DNA of 64,000 nucleotides from Nonomuraea coxensis DSM 45129 (GTDB lineage Bacteria; Actinomycetota; Actinomycetes; Streptosporangiales; Streptosporangiaceae): contig NZ_CP068985.1 in the NCBI RefSeq assembly GCF_019397265.1, forward strand, positions 3,204,501-3,268,500, in the 5' to 3' direction. Under the pieces are notes generated by a model. The model saw only the letters and a program-made list of their open reading frames with translations, was not told the origin of the DNA and searched no databases. Each line of letters starts with the position of its first letter. Position 1 is the stretch's first letter. Of this stretch, positions 33,649-49,722 are shown one piece after another. The translations under genes and the position numbers were made by a program.

Positions 33649-34143
33649 TCAGAAGGACTCGACGGCCCGGCGGGCCTCCGCGTCCAGGACGCCCCAGCTG
33701 ATGAGCTCCTCGGTCAGCTCGCTCGGCGACTTGTCATAGATCACGGCGAGGGAGCGCAGGTCCTCCTGGCGGATGGACAGCACCTTGCCGTTGTAGTCGC
33801 CACGCTGGCTCTGGATCGTGGCGGCGTAGCGCGCCAGCGCGCCGGCCTTTTCCTTGGGCAGCGTCGCGAGCCGCTCCAGGTCGATCACAAGCTTGGGTGT
33901 CGGCCCCAGCGGGCTGGGCGCGGCCCCGCCCGGCAGCAGCTCCGAGACGGGCACCCCGTAGAAGTCGGCAAGCTCGGCAAGCTTCTGCACCGTGACCGCG
34001 CGGTCGCCACGCTCGTACGAGCCCACGACCACGGCTTTCCACCTGCCACGCGACTTCTCCTCGACTCCATGCAGGGACAGGCCCTGCTGGGTGCGGATGG
34101 CGCGAAGTCGTGCACCCAGCGACTTTGCGTACTCAGACGGCAT
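33649..34143 (-). CDS. bldD: BldD, c-di-GMP-responsive developmental repressor
   Basis: 164-residue master regulator of sporulating actinomycetes. The N-terminal XRE-type helix-turn-helix (1-70) contains LRAIRTQQGLSLHGVEEKS, VVVGSYERGDRAVTVQKLAEL and is nearly identical to Streptomyces BldD as I recall it. The C-terminal domain (80-164) holds the two-part c-di-GMP motif: R114-G115-D116 and R125-Q126-E127-D128. Streptomyces has RQDD at the second site, so position 127 is a conservative Asp-to-Glu change with R125 and D128 kept. ATG 34143. It sits upstream of the pyr operon, as in Streptomyces, but three extra genes separate them. Confidence 0.96.
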   Translation of the reverse strand: MPSEYAKSLGARLRAIRTQQGLSLHGVEEKSRGRWKAVVVGSYERGDRAVTVQKLAELADFYGVPVSELLPGGAAPSPLGPTPKLVIDLERLATLPKEKAGALARYAATIQSQRGDYNGKVLSIRQEDLRSLAVIYDKSPSELTEELISWGVLDAEARRAVESF

Positions 34144-34444
34144 CGTGTGGCCCCCCGGCTCTCGTATGTATCGCTCACAGTAGATTGTGCTCCCTTGCGG
34201 CATATGCCCCAGCCACCGGGGGGTCTGGTGCCGGGCTCGGCACCATCGGTAGCCATGGCTCTGGGTTTACCCCAGAAGGCCGCGAGGTGTGGTTACGCAC
34301 AGTGACGGTAAAGGGGTGGACGCCGAAGGTCAAGCTGATTGGAAAAAAGATGCCGAATCCGGTCCGGTAGGGATCGCCGCAAACGCCCCCCATGTCCCAG
34401 AGGTAACACTACTTCGTCACAGTTTGCCCATGCGTGCGCCCAGG
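34144..34444. other. bldD upstream region
   Basis: About 300 bp with no gene between bldD and the stress-protein gene, whose 3' end faces it; both are on the minus strand. It holds a BldD-box-like site (34292-34306) and a small GGTGCC/GGCACC hairpin near 34230. I see no clear -35/-10 pair, so the bldD promoter is not located exactly. Confidence 0.55.
34292..34306. promoter_or_regulatory. BldD-box-like site upstream of bldD
   Basis: GTTACGCACAGTGAC matches 8 of 9 fixed positions of the published BldD operator pattern (T-n-A-C-n-C-A/T-G-n-G-T-n-A), 150 bp upstream of the bldD ATG. Streptomyces BldD represses its own gene, so autoregulation is the likely meaning. Confidence 0.6.
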
Positions 34445-35311
34445 TCAGGGCTGTCGCGTGAGAATCATGACAGGGCGCGTCGCCGCTCGTACGATCTTCA
34501 ACGAAGTGTCCCCGAGGAACACCCGGCGAAGTGGCCCGGTGTCGCTGGAAGCGCATATGATCATCTCGCCGGGGAGCCACGACGCCGCGCCGAGCGCCTG
34601 CGCGACCGTGCGGCCATCCAGCACCTCGACCTCCACGCGCAGCCGCCGGGCCTGGCCCCGGGCCGCCGCGCGCAGGTCGGCCGCCGCCTGCTCGCGCAGC
34701 CGCGCCAGCATGTCCTCCTCGGCCCTGACCCGCCGGGCGGGGCCGACGACCAGCGTCACCAGCCGCAGCGGCAGGCCGAGCGCCACTGCCGTGCGGGCGG
34801 CGTCCTTGACGGCGGCGTCGCAGCCGGGGCCGCGCCGGTAGGCGAGGGTGAGCCGGTCGAAGGTGGCCGGCGGGTCGTCGCCGTACCCGCGCGGGGCGAG
34901 CAGGACGGGCACGGACGAGGCGTGCAGGAGCTGGTCGGCCGTGCTGCCCACGGAGATGCGCCCCCTGGCACCGCCCGGGGCCGAGCCGATCACCACGACG
35001 TCGGCCGAGCGCCTGCGCGCCAGCTCCACCAGCCCGCGCCCGCTGTGCCTGCCCGGATGGACGACATAGTCGGCCTCCTCGCCCGCCACCTCGCGGGCCT
35101 CGGCGATCGCGGCGTCGGCCTGCTCGGCGAGGTACGCCCGCCAGGCGCTGTCCTCCGCCCGCGCCGGGCCTGGGGGCGACCAGGCGGGCGGGCGGATGCA
35201 GGCCACCGTCAGGCGGGAGCCGGCCCGCCGCCGCAGCAGCAGCGCCAGCTCCAGCCCGTCCCGGCCGCGCGGCCCCGGCACGTACCCCGCCAGCAGCTCG
35301 CCCAGCCTCAT
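34445..35311 (-). CDS. Tandem universal stress protein
   Basis: 288-residue protein with two UspA-like domains. Domain 1 (about 1-140) has the ATP-binding tail VVVIGSAPGGARGRISVGSTADQLLHASSVPVLLAP, close to the G-x2-G-x9-G-S/T signature. Domain 2 (about 150-288) ends with GEMIICASSDTGPLRRVFLGDTSLKIVRAATRPVMIL, a degenerate version. ATG 35311 overlaps the permease stop by one base (TGATG), so the two are translationally coupled. USP partners of amino-acid permeases are known in bacteria and may regulate transport. Confidence 0.88.
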   Translation of the reverse strand: MRLGELLAGYVPGPRGRDGLELALLLRRRAGSRLTVACIRPPAWSPPGPARAEDSAWRAYLAEQADAAIAEAREVAGEEADYVVHPGRHSGRGLVELARRRSADVVVIGSAPGGARGRISVGSTADQLLHASSVPVLLAPRGYGDDPPATFDRLTLAYRRGPGCDAAVKDAARTAVALGLPLRLVTLVVGPARRVRAEEDMLARLREQAAADLRAAARGQARRLRVEVEVLDGRTVAQALGAASWLPGEMIICASSDTGPLRRVFLGDTSLKIVRAATRPVMILTRQP

Positions 35312-36732
35312 CACGCCGCCTCGGTGTTCAGCCGCGAACGGCGGAAGCCGTACAGGAAGTAGCAGGCCAGCCCGGCCGCCATCCACAGCCCGAACGCCGC
35401 CCAGGTCACCCCGGCCAGCCCCGCCATCACCACCACGCACATGACGGCCCCCAGCACCGGCGTGACCGGGAAGAACGGGACGCGGAAGCCGCGCGGCAGG
35501 TCGGGCCGGCGCCGCCGCAGCACCACCACGCCCACGTTGACCAGCGCGAAGGCGAACAGCGTGCCGATGCTGGTGGCCTCGGCGAGCTGCCCCAGGGGCA
35601 CCAGCCCGGCCAGCACCGACACGAACAGGGCCACGATGAGCGTGTTCGCGACCGGCACCTGCCTGCGCGGGTCCACCCGCTGGAACACGCGCGGCACGAG
35701 CCCGTCGCGCGACATCGCGAACAGGATGCGGGTCTGCCCGTACAGGACGGTCAGCACGACGCTGGCGATGGCCACGACCGCGCCGAACGAGACGACCAGC
35801 CCCGGCCACGTCGCCCCCGCCGCCTCGTCCGCGATGGCCGACAGGCTCGCCTCCGTGCTCTCCGGGTCGAACTCCGTCCACGGCCTGGCGCCCACGGCGG
35901 CCACCGCCACCAGCACGTACACGGCGGTCACGACGGCCAGCGACAGGAGGATCGCCAGCGGCAGGTCGCGCCGCGGGTTGCGCGCCTCCTCGCCCGCCGT
36001 GGAGGCCGCGTCGAAGCCGATGTAGGAGAAGAACACCTGCGAGGCCGCCGCGGTCACCCCCGCCAGCCCCAGCGGCGCGAACGGCGTCAGGTTGCCCGCG
36101 CGGAAGGCCGTGAACGCCACCGCGCAGAAGAACAGCAGCACCGCCACCTTGATGAGCACGAAGACGGCGTTGGCCCGCGCGCTCTCGGACGCCCCGTGCA
36201 GCAGCAGCCAGGTGGCCAGCGCCACGATGAGGATCGCGGGGAGGTTGACCACGCCGCCGTCCTGGCCGGGGGAGGCGGTGATCGCCGCCGGCAGCTCGAC
36301 GCCGGCCAGCGAGCGCAGGAACGCGTTGAGGTAGCCGCCCCACCCGACGGCCACGGCCGCCACGGACACGGCGTACTCCAGCATCAGGCACCAGCCGCAC
36401 ACCCAGGCCACCAGCTCGCCCATCGTCGCGTACGCGTACGAGTACGACGAGCCGGACACCGGGATCGTCCCGGCCAGCTCCGCGTACGACAGGGCCGACA
36501 GCAGCGCCGTGAACGCCGCCAGCACGAACGACAGCACCACGGCCGGGCCCGCCTTGGGCACCGCCTGCCCGAGGATGACGAAGATGCCGGTGCCGAGCGT
36601 CGCGCCCACGCTGAACAGCGTGAGCTGCCACAGCGACATCGTCCGCCGCAGCTCGCCGCCCTCGCCGTGGCCGCCCTCGGCCACGATCCGCTCGGTGGGC
36701 TTCGTGCGGAAGAGCCGCGCGACCGGCGTCAT
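35311..36732 (-). CDS. APC-superfamily cationic amino acid permease
   Basis: 473-residue transporter with about 12 hydrophobic helices. APC signatures include LFSVGATLGTGIFVILGQA (helix 1 unwound GxG), SYSYAYATMGELVAWVCGWCLMLEY and FFSYIGFDAASTAGEEARNPRRDLPLAI. The pattern fits the cationic amino acid transporter (CAT/YfnA) group. With arginine deiminase just upstream on the same strand, arginine uptake is the best guess. ATG 36732; only a weak G-rich ribosome site is seen. It overlaps the stress-protein gene at its 3' end. Confidence 0.9.
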   Translation of the reverse strand: MTPVARLFRTKPTERIVAEGGHGEGGELRRTMSLWQLTLFSVGATLGTGIFVILGQAVPKAGPAVVLSFVLAAFTALLSALSYAELAGTIPVSGSSYSYAYATMGELVAWVCGWCLMLEYAVSVAAVAVGWGGYLNAFLRSLAGVELPAAITASPGQDGGVVNLPAILIVALATWLLLHGASESARANAVFVLIKVAVLLFFCAVAFTAFRAGNLTPFAPLGLAGVTAAASQVFFSYIGFDAASTAGEEARNPRRDLPLAILLSLAVVTAVYVLVAVAAVGARPWTEFDPESTEASLSAIADEAAGATWPGLVVSFGAVVAIASVVLTVLYGQTRILFAMSRDGLVPRVFQRVDPRRQVPVANTLIVALFVSVLAGLVPLGQLAEATSIGTLFAFALVNVGVVVLRRRRPDLPRGFRVPFFPVTPVLGAVMCVVVMAGLAGVTWAAFGLWMAAGLACYFLYGFRRSRLNTEAA

Positions 36733-36839
36733 CCGCCCCACCCCATTCCCCCGCGAAAGCCCGCCGGCCGATCGGTCCGCGCCGGCGTGACCGGATCGTG
36801 CCCCCGGATCGGCCGAGTATGCGCAGGCCCGGCGGGGCC

Positions 36840-39738
<2,899 letters not shown>

Positions 39739-39742
<4 letters not shown>

Positions 39743-41024
39743 TCGTCGTCAAGAACGTCAGGATCCTCGGCGGCGAGCCCGCCGACCTCCGGATCGACCA
39801 GGGCGTGATCGCCGAGATCGGCCGCGGGCTGAGCGGCGGCGAGGAGATCGACGGCGGGGGCGCCGTCGCGCTGCCCGGCCTGGTCGACCTGCACACCCAC
39901 CTGCGCGAGCCGGGCCGCGAGGACGCCGAGACCGTGCAGACCGGCACCCGCTCCGCCGCCCGCGGCGGCTACACCGCCGTGCACGCCATGGCCAACACCT
40001 CGCCCGTGGCCGACACCGCCGGCGTGGTTGAGCAGGTGTGGCGGCTCGGCCGCGAGTTCGGCCACTGCGACGTGCACCCGGTCGGGGCCGTCACCGTCGG
40101 ACTGGAGGGCCGCCAGCTCGCCGAGCTCGGCGCGATGGCCGACTCGGCGGCCCGGGTGCGGGTCTTCTCCGACGACGGCCGCTGCGTGGACGACGCGGTC
40201 CTCATGCGCCGCGCCCTGGAGTACGTCAAGGCGTTCGACGGCGTCGTCGCCCAGCACGCCCAGGAGCCGCGCCTCACCCAGGGCGCCCAGATGAACGAGG
40301 GCGTCGTCTCCGGCCGGCTCGGCCTGACCGGCTGGCCCGCGGTCGCCGAGGAGGCGATCATCGCCCGCGACTGCCTGCTTGCCGCCCACGTCGGCTCCCG
40401 CCTGCACGTCTGCCACGTCTCCACGGCCGGCTCCGTCGAGATCATCCGCTGGGCCAAGTCCAAGGGCTGGGACGTCACGGCCGAGGTGACCCCCCACCAC
40501 CTGCTGCTCACCGACGAGCTCGTCGAGGACTCCCCGGTGGGCGCCTACAACCCCATCTACAAGGTCAACCCGCCGCTCCGCACCCGCGCCGACGTCGAGG
40601 CGCTGCGCGCCGCGCTGGCCGACGGCACGATCGACATCGTCGCCACCGACCACGCGCCCCACCCGGTCGAGGACAAGGAGACCGAGTGGTCGGCCGCCGC
40701 CATGGGCATGGTCGGCCTGGAGACCGCGCTCAGCGTCGTCCAGGAGGCGATGGTGGAGACCGGGCTGCTCGACTGGGCGGGCGTCGCCCAGCGCATGAGC
40801 GTCGTGCCCGCGCGCATCGGGCGGCTCGCCGGGCAGGGGCAGCCGCTGGAGCGAGGCGCTCCCGCCAACATCACGCTGTACGACCCGTCCGCGCGCACCG
40901 AGGTGGACCCATCCGCCTTCGCGTCCAAGAGCAGGAACACCCCCTACGAGGGCATGACGCTGCCCGGCAGGGTGGTGGCCACGTTCCTGAGGGGCAGGCC
41001 GACCGTACTCGAAGGGAAGCTGGT

Positions 41025-41028
<4 letters not shown>
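39739..41028 (+). CDS. pyrC: Dihydroorotase
   Basis: Cyclises carbamoyl-aspartate to dihydroorotate. 429-residue type I enzyme with [31 protein letters not shown] (zinc HxH), [78 protein letters not shown] and the C-terminal [16 protein letters not shown] 39739 overlaps pyrB (ATGA). Its TGA overlaps the TTG start of carA. Confidence 0.97.
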
Positions 41029-45408
<4,380 letters not shown>

Positions 45409-45448
45409 GCTCCGCAGGGGAGGTGAAGGACGACTGGCCGGCACACCG

Positions 45449-46300
45449 GTGCAGGTGACGGGCACGGTGCTGACGACGCGCCGGGTCGACGCCTACCATG
45501 CGCTGACGGTGGTCGCGCCCGGCATCGCCGAGCGCTTCCGCCCCGGCCACTTCGTCTCCGTGGCCGTGGGCGGGGCGTACACCTCGATGGTGACGCGGCG
45601 CGCGTTCTCCGTCCACGACGTCAAGTCCGACTACGGCGGCACGGTCGAGCTGGTCTTCACCGTACGCGGCCGGGGCACGGCGTGGCTGGCCGAGCGGCGC
45701 GCCCGCGACACGCTCGACCTGGTCGGGCCGCTCGGCCGGCCCTTCCCGCTGCCCCGCGACCCGGCGCACTGCGTGCTGGTGGGCGCCGAGTACGGCTCGG
45801 CCGTGCTGTTCCCGCTGGCCGACGCGCTGCTGGCGCGGGGCTGCCGGGTCGACTTCGTGCTCGGCGGCGCGGGCGCCGAGCGGGTCTTCGGGGCGATGCG
45901 GGCCCGCCGCATCGCCGAGACGACCACGCTGACCACCGAGGACGGCTCGCTCGGGCTGCGCGGCAAGGTCACGGACGCGCTGCCGTCGGTGATCGCCGAC
46001 ACCCGCGCCGACGCGGTCTACGCCTGCGGGCCGATGGAGACGCTGCGCGCGGTGACGGCGGTGGGCATGGAGTTCGACATCCCGGTGCAGGTGGCCGTGG
46101 AGGAGCGGATGGCCTGCGGCATCGGGGTGTGCATGACGTGCGTGATCCCGGTCATCGGGGACGACGGGGCGACCAGGATGGTCAGGGCGTGCGCGGAGGG
46201 GCCGGTGTTCCGGGGGGAGCGGGTGCGGTTCGAGGACGTGGGAACGATCCCGTTCGACGCGCTCGGCGCCCCCGGAGGCGGTGCACGACATGTCAGTTGA
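45449..46300 (+). CDS. pyrK: Dihydroorotate dehydrogenase electron-transfer subunit
   Basis: 283-residue FAD/[2Fe-2S] protein passing electrons from PyrD to NAD+. The FAD motif is TRRAFSVHDV; the NAD-binding half has CVLVGAEYGSAVLFPLADALL and YACGPMETL. The C-terminal cluster motif is MACGIGVCMTCVIPV...RACAEGPVF with four Cys. The start is uncertain: GTG 45449 has no nearby ribosome site. A CTG at 45434 would add MAGTP, which fits the family, and lies 10 nt after GGGGAGG. The 3' end overlaps pyrD. Confidence 0.9.
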   Translation: MQVTGTVLTTRRVDAYHALTVVAPGIAERFRPGHFVSVAVGGAYTSMVTRRAFSVHDVKSDYGGTVELVFTVRGRGTAWLAERRARDTLDLVGPLGRPFPLPRDPAHCVLVGAEYGSAVLFPLADALLARGCRVDFVLGGAGAERVFGAMRARRIAETTTLTTEDGSLGLRGKVTDALPSVIADTRADAVYACGPMETLRAVTAVGMEFDIPVQVAVEERMACGIGVCMTCVIPVIGDDGATRMVRACAEGPVFRGERVRFEDVGTIPFDALGAPGGGARHVS

Positions 46301-47267
46301 TATGCGTACTTTCCTGGCGCACGTGGAGCTCGCCAACCCGATCACCACGGCCGCCGGGTGCGCCTCCTCGGGGCGGGAGCTGGCCCAGTTCTTCGACCTG
46401 CACCGGCTCGGGGCGCTCACCACCCGCTCCATCACCATGGCGCCGCGCGCCGGCCGGCCCACGCCCCGCATGGCCGAGACGCCCTCGGGCATGCTCAACG
46501 CGGTCGGGCTGCAGGGGCCGGGCATCGAGGCGTTCCTGGAGCGCGAGCTGCCCTGGCTGGCCCAGCGCGGCATCAAGACCATCGTCTCCATCGGCGGCGG
46601 CACCGTCGCCGAGTACTCCGAGCTGGCCCGCAGGCTCGCCGACGCGCCCGGCGTCACCGCGCTGGAGGTCAACCTCTCCTGCCCCAACATCGAGGACCGC
46701 GGCCGGATCTTCGCCCGCGAGGGCAGCGCCGCCGCCGAGGTCATCGCCTCCGTACGCTCGATCATGCGCTACGACGTGCCGGTCGTGGCCAAGCTCGCCC
46801 CCGACGTGGCCGACATCGTGTCCGTGGCGCGGGCCTGCGTGGACGCCGGCGCGGACGCGCTGTCCATGATCAACAACCCGCTCGGCATGGCCATCGACAC
46901 CGAGGCCCTGCGCCCGTCGCTCGCCGCCGTGACCGGCGGGCTGTCCGGGCCGGCCGTGCTGCCGCTCGCCGTACGCTGCGTGTGGCAGGTGCACGCCGCG
47001 CTGCCCGGGGTGCCGCTCATCGGCATCGGGGGCGTCATGAGCGGCAGGGACGCCTTCCAGCTCGTCCTGGCGGGCGCCTGCGTGGTCGGGGTGGGCACCG
47101 CCCTGTTCCATGATCCCTACGCTTGCCTGCGCATCGAGCGCGAGCTTGAGGACCTGCTGCGGGCCCGCGGGTTCCAGCGGCTCGCCGACGCCGTCGGGCT
47201 GGCCCACCGGCCGCCGGGGAGCGCGCCCCGGCACCTGCTCGTCGACACCGAGGAGAGCGCGCCGTGA
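46290..47267 (+). CDS. pyrD: Dihydroorotate dehydrogenase, class 1B
   Basis: FMN enzyme oxidising dihydroorotate to orotate, paired with PyrK and NAD+. 325 residues, TIM barrel, with [43 protein letters not shown] (catalytic Cys), [37 protein letters not shown] and [31 protein letters not shown] 46290 lies inside the pyrK end, with GGAGG 11 nt upstream; GTG 46281 and ATG 46302 are alternatives. Its stop overlaps the pyrF GTG. Confidence 0.95.
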   Translation: MSVDMRTFLAHVELANPITTAAGCASSGRELAQFFDLHRLGALTTRSITMAPRAGRPTPRMAETPSGMLNAVGLQGPGIEAFLERELPWLAQRGIKTIVSIGGGTVAEYSELARRLADAPGVTALEVNLSCPNIEDRGRIFAREGSAAAEVIASVRSIMRYDVPVVAKLAPDVADIVSVARACVDAGADALSMINNPLGMAIDTEALRPSLAAVTGGLSGPAVLPLAVRCVWQVHAALPGVPLIGIGGVMSGRDAFQLVLAGACVVGVGTALFHDPYACLRIERELEDLLRARGFQRLADAVGLAHRPPGSAPRHLLVDTEESAP

Positions 47268-48052
47268 CGCGCCCCGCCCACGAAGATCCCGCCCGCGAAG
47301 ATCCCGCCCGCGAAGACTCCGCCCACGAGACACGCCTGAACGACCGAGGAGAGCACGACTTGACCCCCGCACCGATCGCCGTCGCCCTTGACGCCCCTGA
47401 CCTGGAGACCGCCGCGCGCTGGGCGTCGCTGGTGACTCCGCACGTCAGCACGGTCAAGGTGGGCCTGGAGCTCTACCTGCGCTACGGCCCCGACGTGATC
47501 GCCTCCGTGCGCGGCGCCAGCGGCGTCCGGGTGTTCCTCGACCTGAAGCTGCACGACATCCCCAACACCGTCTCAGGCGCCGCCCGCGCGGTCGCCCGCC
47601 TGCGGCCGGCCATCCTGACCGTCCACGCGGCCGGCGGCCCGGCGATGATCCGCGCCGCGGTCGAGGCCGCGCCGCACACCGCGATCGCCGCGGTCACCGT
47701 GCTGACCTCGCTGGACGAGGCCGACCTGGAGCGCATCGGGCTCCGCGGCCCGGCCGACGACGCGGTGCGCCGCCTGGCGGCGCTGTCGGTCGAGGCGGGG
47801 GCCACCGCGCTGGTGTGCTCGCCGCACGAGGTGGCGGCCGTGCGGCGCGAGGTGGGGGACGGCATCACCCTGATCACGCCCGGCGTGCGGCCGGCCGGCG
47901 CGGCCACGCAGGACCAGGCGCGGGTGGCGACGCCCGAGCAGGCGCTCGCCGACGGCGCGGACCTGCTCGTCATCGGCCGGCCCATCACCGGCTCCCCGGA
48001 CCCGGGCGCGGCCGCCGCCGCGATCGCCGCCTCCCTGCGGCGCGCGTCCTGA
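47264..48052 (+). CDS. pyrF: Orotidine 5'-phosphate decarboxylase
   Basis: Last step of UMP synthesis. Core motifs: [41 protein letters not shown] (catalytic Lys-Asp array), [22 protein letters not shown] and [15 protein letters not shown]. From GTG 47264 (GTGA overlap with pyrD, GAGGAGAG upstream) the product has 262 residues, but the first 32 are low-complexity with EDPAR repeats. A TTG at 47360, also preceded by GAGGAGAG, gives a 230-residue protein starting where relatives start. The two start regions look duplicated; either or both may be used. Confidence 0.9.
   Translation: MTRPAHEDPAREDPAREDSAHETRLNDRGEHDLTPAPIAVALDAPDLETAARWASLVTPHVSTVKVGLELYLRYGPDVIASVRGASGVRVFLDLKLHDIPNTVSGAARAVARLRPAILTVHAAGGPAMIRAAVEAAPHTAIAAVTVLTSLDEADLERIGLRGPADDAVRRLAALSVEAGATALVCSPHEVAAVRREVGDGITLITPGVRPAGAATQDQARVATPEQALADGADLLVIGRPITGSPDPGAAAAAIAASLRRAS
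47282..47326. repeat. Tandem 15-bp repeat at the pyrD-pyrF junction
   Basis: Two exact copies of GAAGATCCCGCCCGC and a third diverged copy (GAAGACTCCGCCCAC) lie between the two candidate pyrF starts. If translated they encode [15 protein letters not shown]. Confidence 0.85.
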
Positions 48053-48406
48053 CGGACACACCTGGGACACACCTGGGCACGGGCTGGTGAAGCTCGTCCG
48101 GCAAGATCATAGCGGGGCGTCATCCCAAGATCAAAGCAGGTTTCGGGCCTGGTGGGGACGGGGTTTCGGACATTGGGCCGCCACGAGGACGTGATCACCG
48201 TTGCGTTTCGCGACAACGGCGGGATCGGACGCCCGTACCCGGATGTGAGGGCGATTTGATCAGCGCTGTGTGATTTTACCGTCACGGACAGTGATGAAGT
48301 GGATTTTGTGAGGAGAGAAACCGCTCTTGGCGTTGCTTAGGGGGCGATGACCAGCTAGTTTCCCTTCCCGTCCGAGTACATCGACAGAAATTCGAGGTGA
48401 CCCGGC
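48053..48406. other. pyrF-mihF spacer with mihF promoter region
   Basis: About 350 bp without a gene. It contains short direct repeats (two ACACACCTGGG-like units near 48060; AAGATCATAGC / AAGATCAAAGC near 48103 and 48127) and a BldD-box-like inverted repeat at 48281-48295. A GAGGTGA ribosome site precedes mihF. No clean -35/-10 pair was identified. Confidence 0.5.
48281..48295. promoter_or_regulatory. BldD-box-like inverted repeat upstream of mihF
   Basis: GTCACGGACAGTGAT has perfect TCAC/GTGA arms and matches 7 of 9 fixed BldD-operator positions. It is identical at 12 of 15 positions to the site upstream of bldD in this window. It lies 112 bp before the mihF start. Confidence 0.4.
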
Positions 48407-48730
48407 GTGGCTCTTCCTCCCCTGACCCCTGAGCAGCGCGCCGCAGCCCTGGAGAAGGCTGCCAAGGCCCGTAAAGAGCGTGCCGAGGTCAAGAACCGGC
48501 TCAAGCATGGCGCGGTTTCTCTGGCTGAGGTGCTCAAGGATGGGCAGACCGACGACGTCATCGGCAAGATGAAGGTGTCGGCTCTGTTGGAATCACTCCC
48601 CGGCGTGGGCAAGGTCCGCGCCAAGCAGCTCATGGAGCGGCTTGCCATCGCCGAGTCCCGTCGCGTACGGGGCCTCGGCGCGAACCAGAGGGCCTCCCTC
48701 GAGCGCGAGTTCGGTGGCAACGAGAGCTAA
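48407..48730 (+). CDS. mihF: Actinobacterial integration host factor (mIHF/sIHF)
   Basis: 107-residue nucleoid-associated protein, unrelated to HU/IHF of proteobacteria. It bends DNA and is important for growth, topology and development in actinomycetes. Helical sequence with a long basic N-terminal helix ([24 protein letters not shown]) and a helix-two-turn-helix-like region [39 protein letters not shown]. Start GTG 48407, GAGGTGA 6 nt upstream. Position between the pyr operon and gmk-rpoZ is conserved in actinomycetes. Confidence 0.95.
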   Translation: MALPPLTPEQRAAALEKAAKARKERAEVKNRLKHGAVSLAEVLKDGQTDDVIGKMKVSALLESLPGVGKVRAKQLMERLAIAESRRVRGLGANQRASLEREFGGNES

Positions 48731-48774
48731 TCTCGGTTCCACACGGAAACGCGGGTTCAACGGGGGGTAGGAAA

Positions 48775-49440
48775 GTGACCGACAGGTCCTGGTCCGGCGG
48801 TGCACGTGCCTACGAGGCGGTCGGGCCGGGGACGGAGGTCGGATTCCTGCCCATGAACGAACGACGCCTGACGGTCCTGTCGGGGCCGTCCGGCGTCGGC
48901 AAGTCCACGGTCGTCGCCGAGCTCCGGCGGGCACACCCCGAGGTGTGGCTGTCGGTCTCGGCGACCACCAGGCGGCCCCGGCCCGGCGAGGTCCACGGGG
49001 TCCACTACTTCTTCGTCGACGGCGAGGAGTTCGACCGGCTCGTGGAGTCGGGCGAGCTGCTGGAGTGGGCGGAGTTCGCGGGCAACCGCTACGGCACGCC
49101 GCGCGAGCCGGTGCTGAAGAAGCTCGCCGACGGCGTCCCCACCCTGCTGGAGATCGACCTGGAGGGCGCCAGGCAGGTGCGCCGCACCATGCCGGAGGCC
49201 CTGCTGGTGTTCCTGGCCCCGCCCACCTGGGAGGAGCTGGAGAAGCGGCTGCGCGGGCGCGGCACCGAGCCGGAGGACGTCATCACCCGCCGGCTGGCGG
49301 CGGGGCGCGTCGAGATGGCCGCCGAGCCCGAGTTCGACCTGACGTTGGTCAACACGAGCGTCCAGGACGTGTGCGACCGGCTGATAGCCTTGATGACTGA
49401 CCCTCAGGGGGTCACGACTACCACCGAACGAGAGGTCTGA
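48775..49440 (+). CDS. gmk: Guanylate kinase
   Basis: Phosphorylates GMP to GDP. 221 residues from GTG 48775 (GGTAGGAAA upstream). P-loop [14 protein letters not shown]-binding [46 protein letters not shown] region [11 protein letters not shown]. The first 26 residues precede the conserved core; ATG 48853 would start right at it ([14 protein letters not shown]) but has a poorer ribosome site. Clustered with rpoZ, as in other actinomycetes. Confidence 0.95.
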   Translation: MTDRSWSGGARAYEAVGPGTEVGFLPMNERRLTVLSGPSGVGKSTVVAELRRAHPEVWLSVSATTRRPRPGEVHGVHYFFVDGEEFDRLVESGELLEWAEFAGNRYGTPREPVLKKLADGVPTLLEIDLEGARQVRRTMPEALLVFLAPPTWEELEKRLRGRGTEPEDVITRRLAAGRVEMAAEPEFDLTLVNTSVQDVCDRLIALMTDPQGVTTTTEREV

Positions 49441-49444
49441 CATC

Positions 49445-49714
49445 GTGGCAGGCACCGTGGCGGCCGCGGAGGGCATCACCAACCCGCCGATCGACGCGCT
49501 GCTCGACATCGTCGACAGCAAATACTCCCTGGTGATCATGGGTGCCAAGCGCGCCCGCCAGATCAACGCCTACTACTCCCAGCTCGGCGAGGGCCTCCTC
49601 GAATACGTCGGGCCGCTCGTCGAGACGCACGCCCAGGAGAAGCCGCTGTCCATCGCGCTGCGCGAGGTCTCCGAGGGGCTGCTGACCGCCGAGCCCATCG
49701 AGGGCGCGGCCTGA
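49445..49714 (+). CDS. rpoZ: RNA polymerase omega subunit
   Basis: 89-residue omega subunit that helps assemble RNA polymerase and forms part of a ppGpp site in some bacteria. The conserved core is [32 protein letters not shown], followed by actinomycete-type [30 protein letters not shown] 49445 starts 4 bp after gmk. coaBC follows 8 bp after its stop, so gmk-rpoZ-coaBC form one unit. Confidence 0.96.
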   Translation: MAGTVAAAEGITNPPIDALLDIVDSKYSLVIMGAKRARQINAYYSQLGEGLLEYVGPLVETHAQEKPLSIALREVSEGLLTAEPIEGAA

Positions 49715-49722
49715 CCCTCCCG

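Noticed and set aside
48329..48352. Seven-codon frame (TTG start, MALLRGR) upstream of mihF behind AGGAGAG
   Set aside because: Too short and with a non-ATG start; no regulated hairpin follows it, so a leader peptide is not supported.
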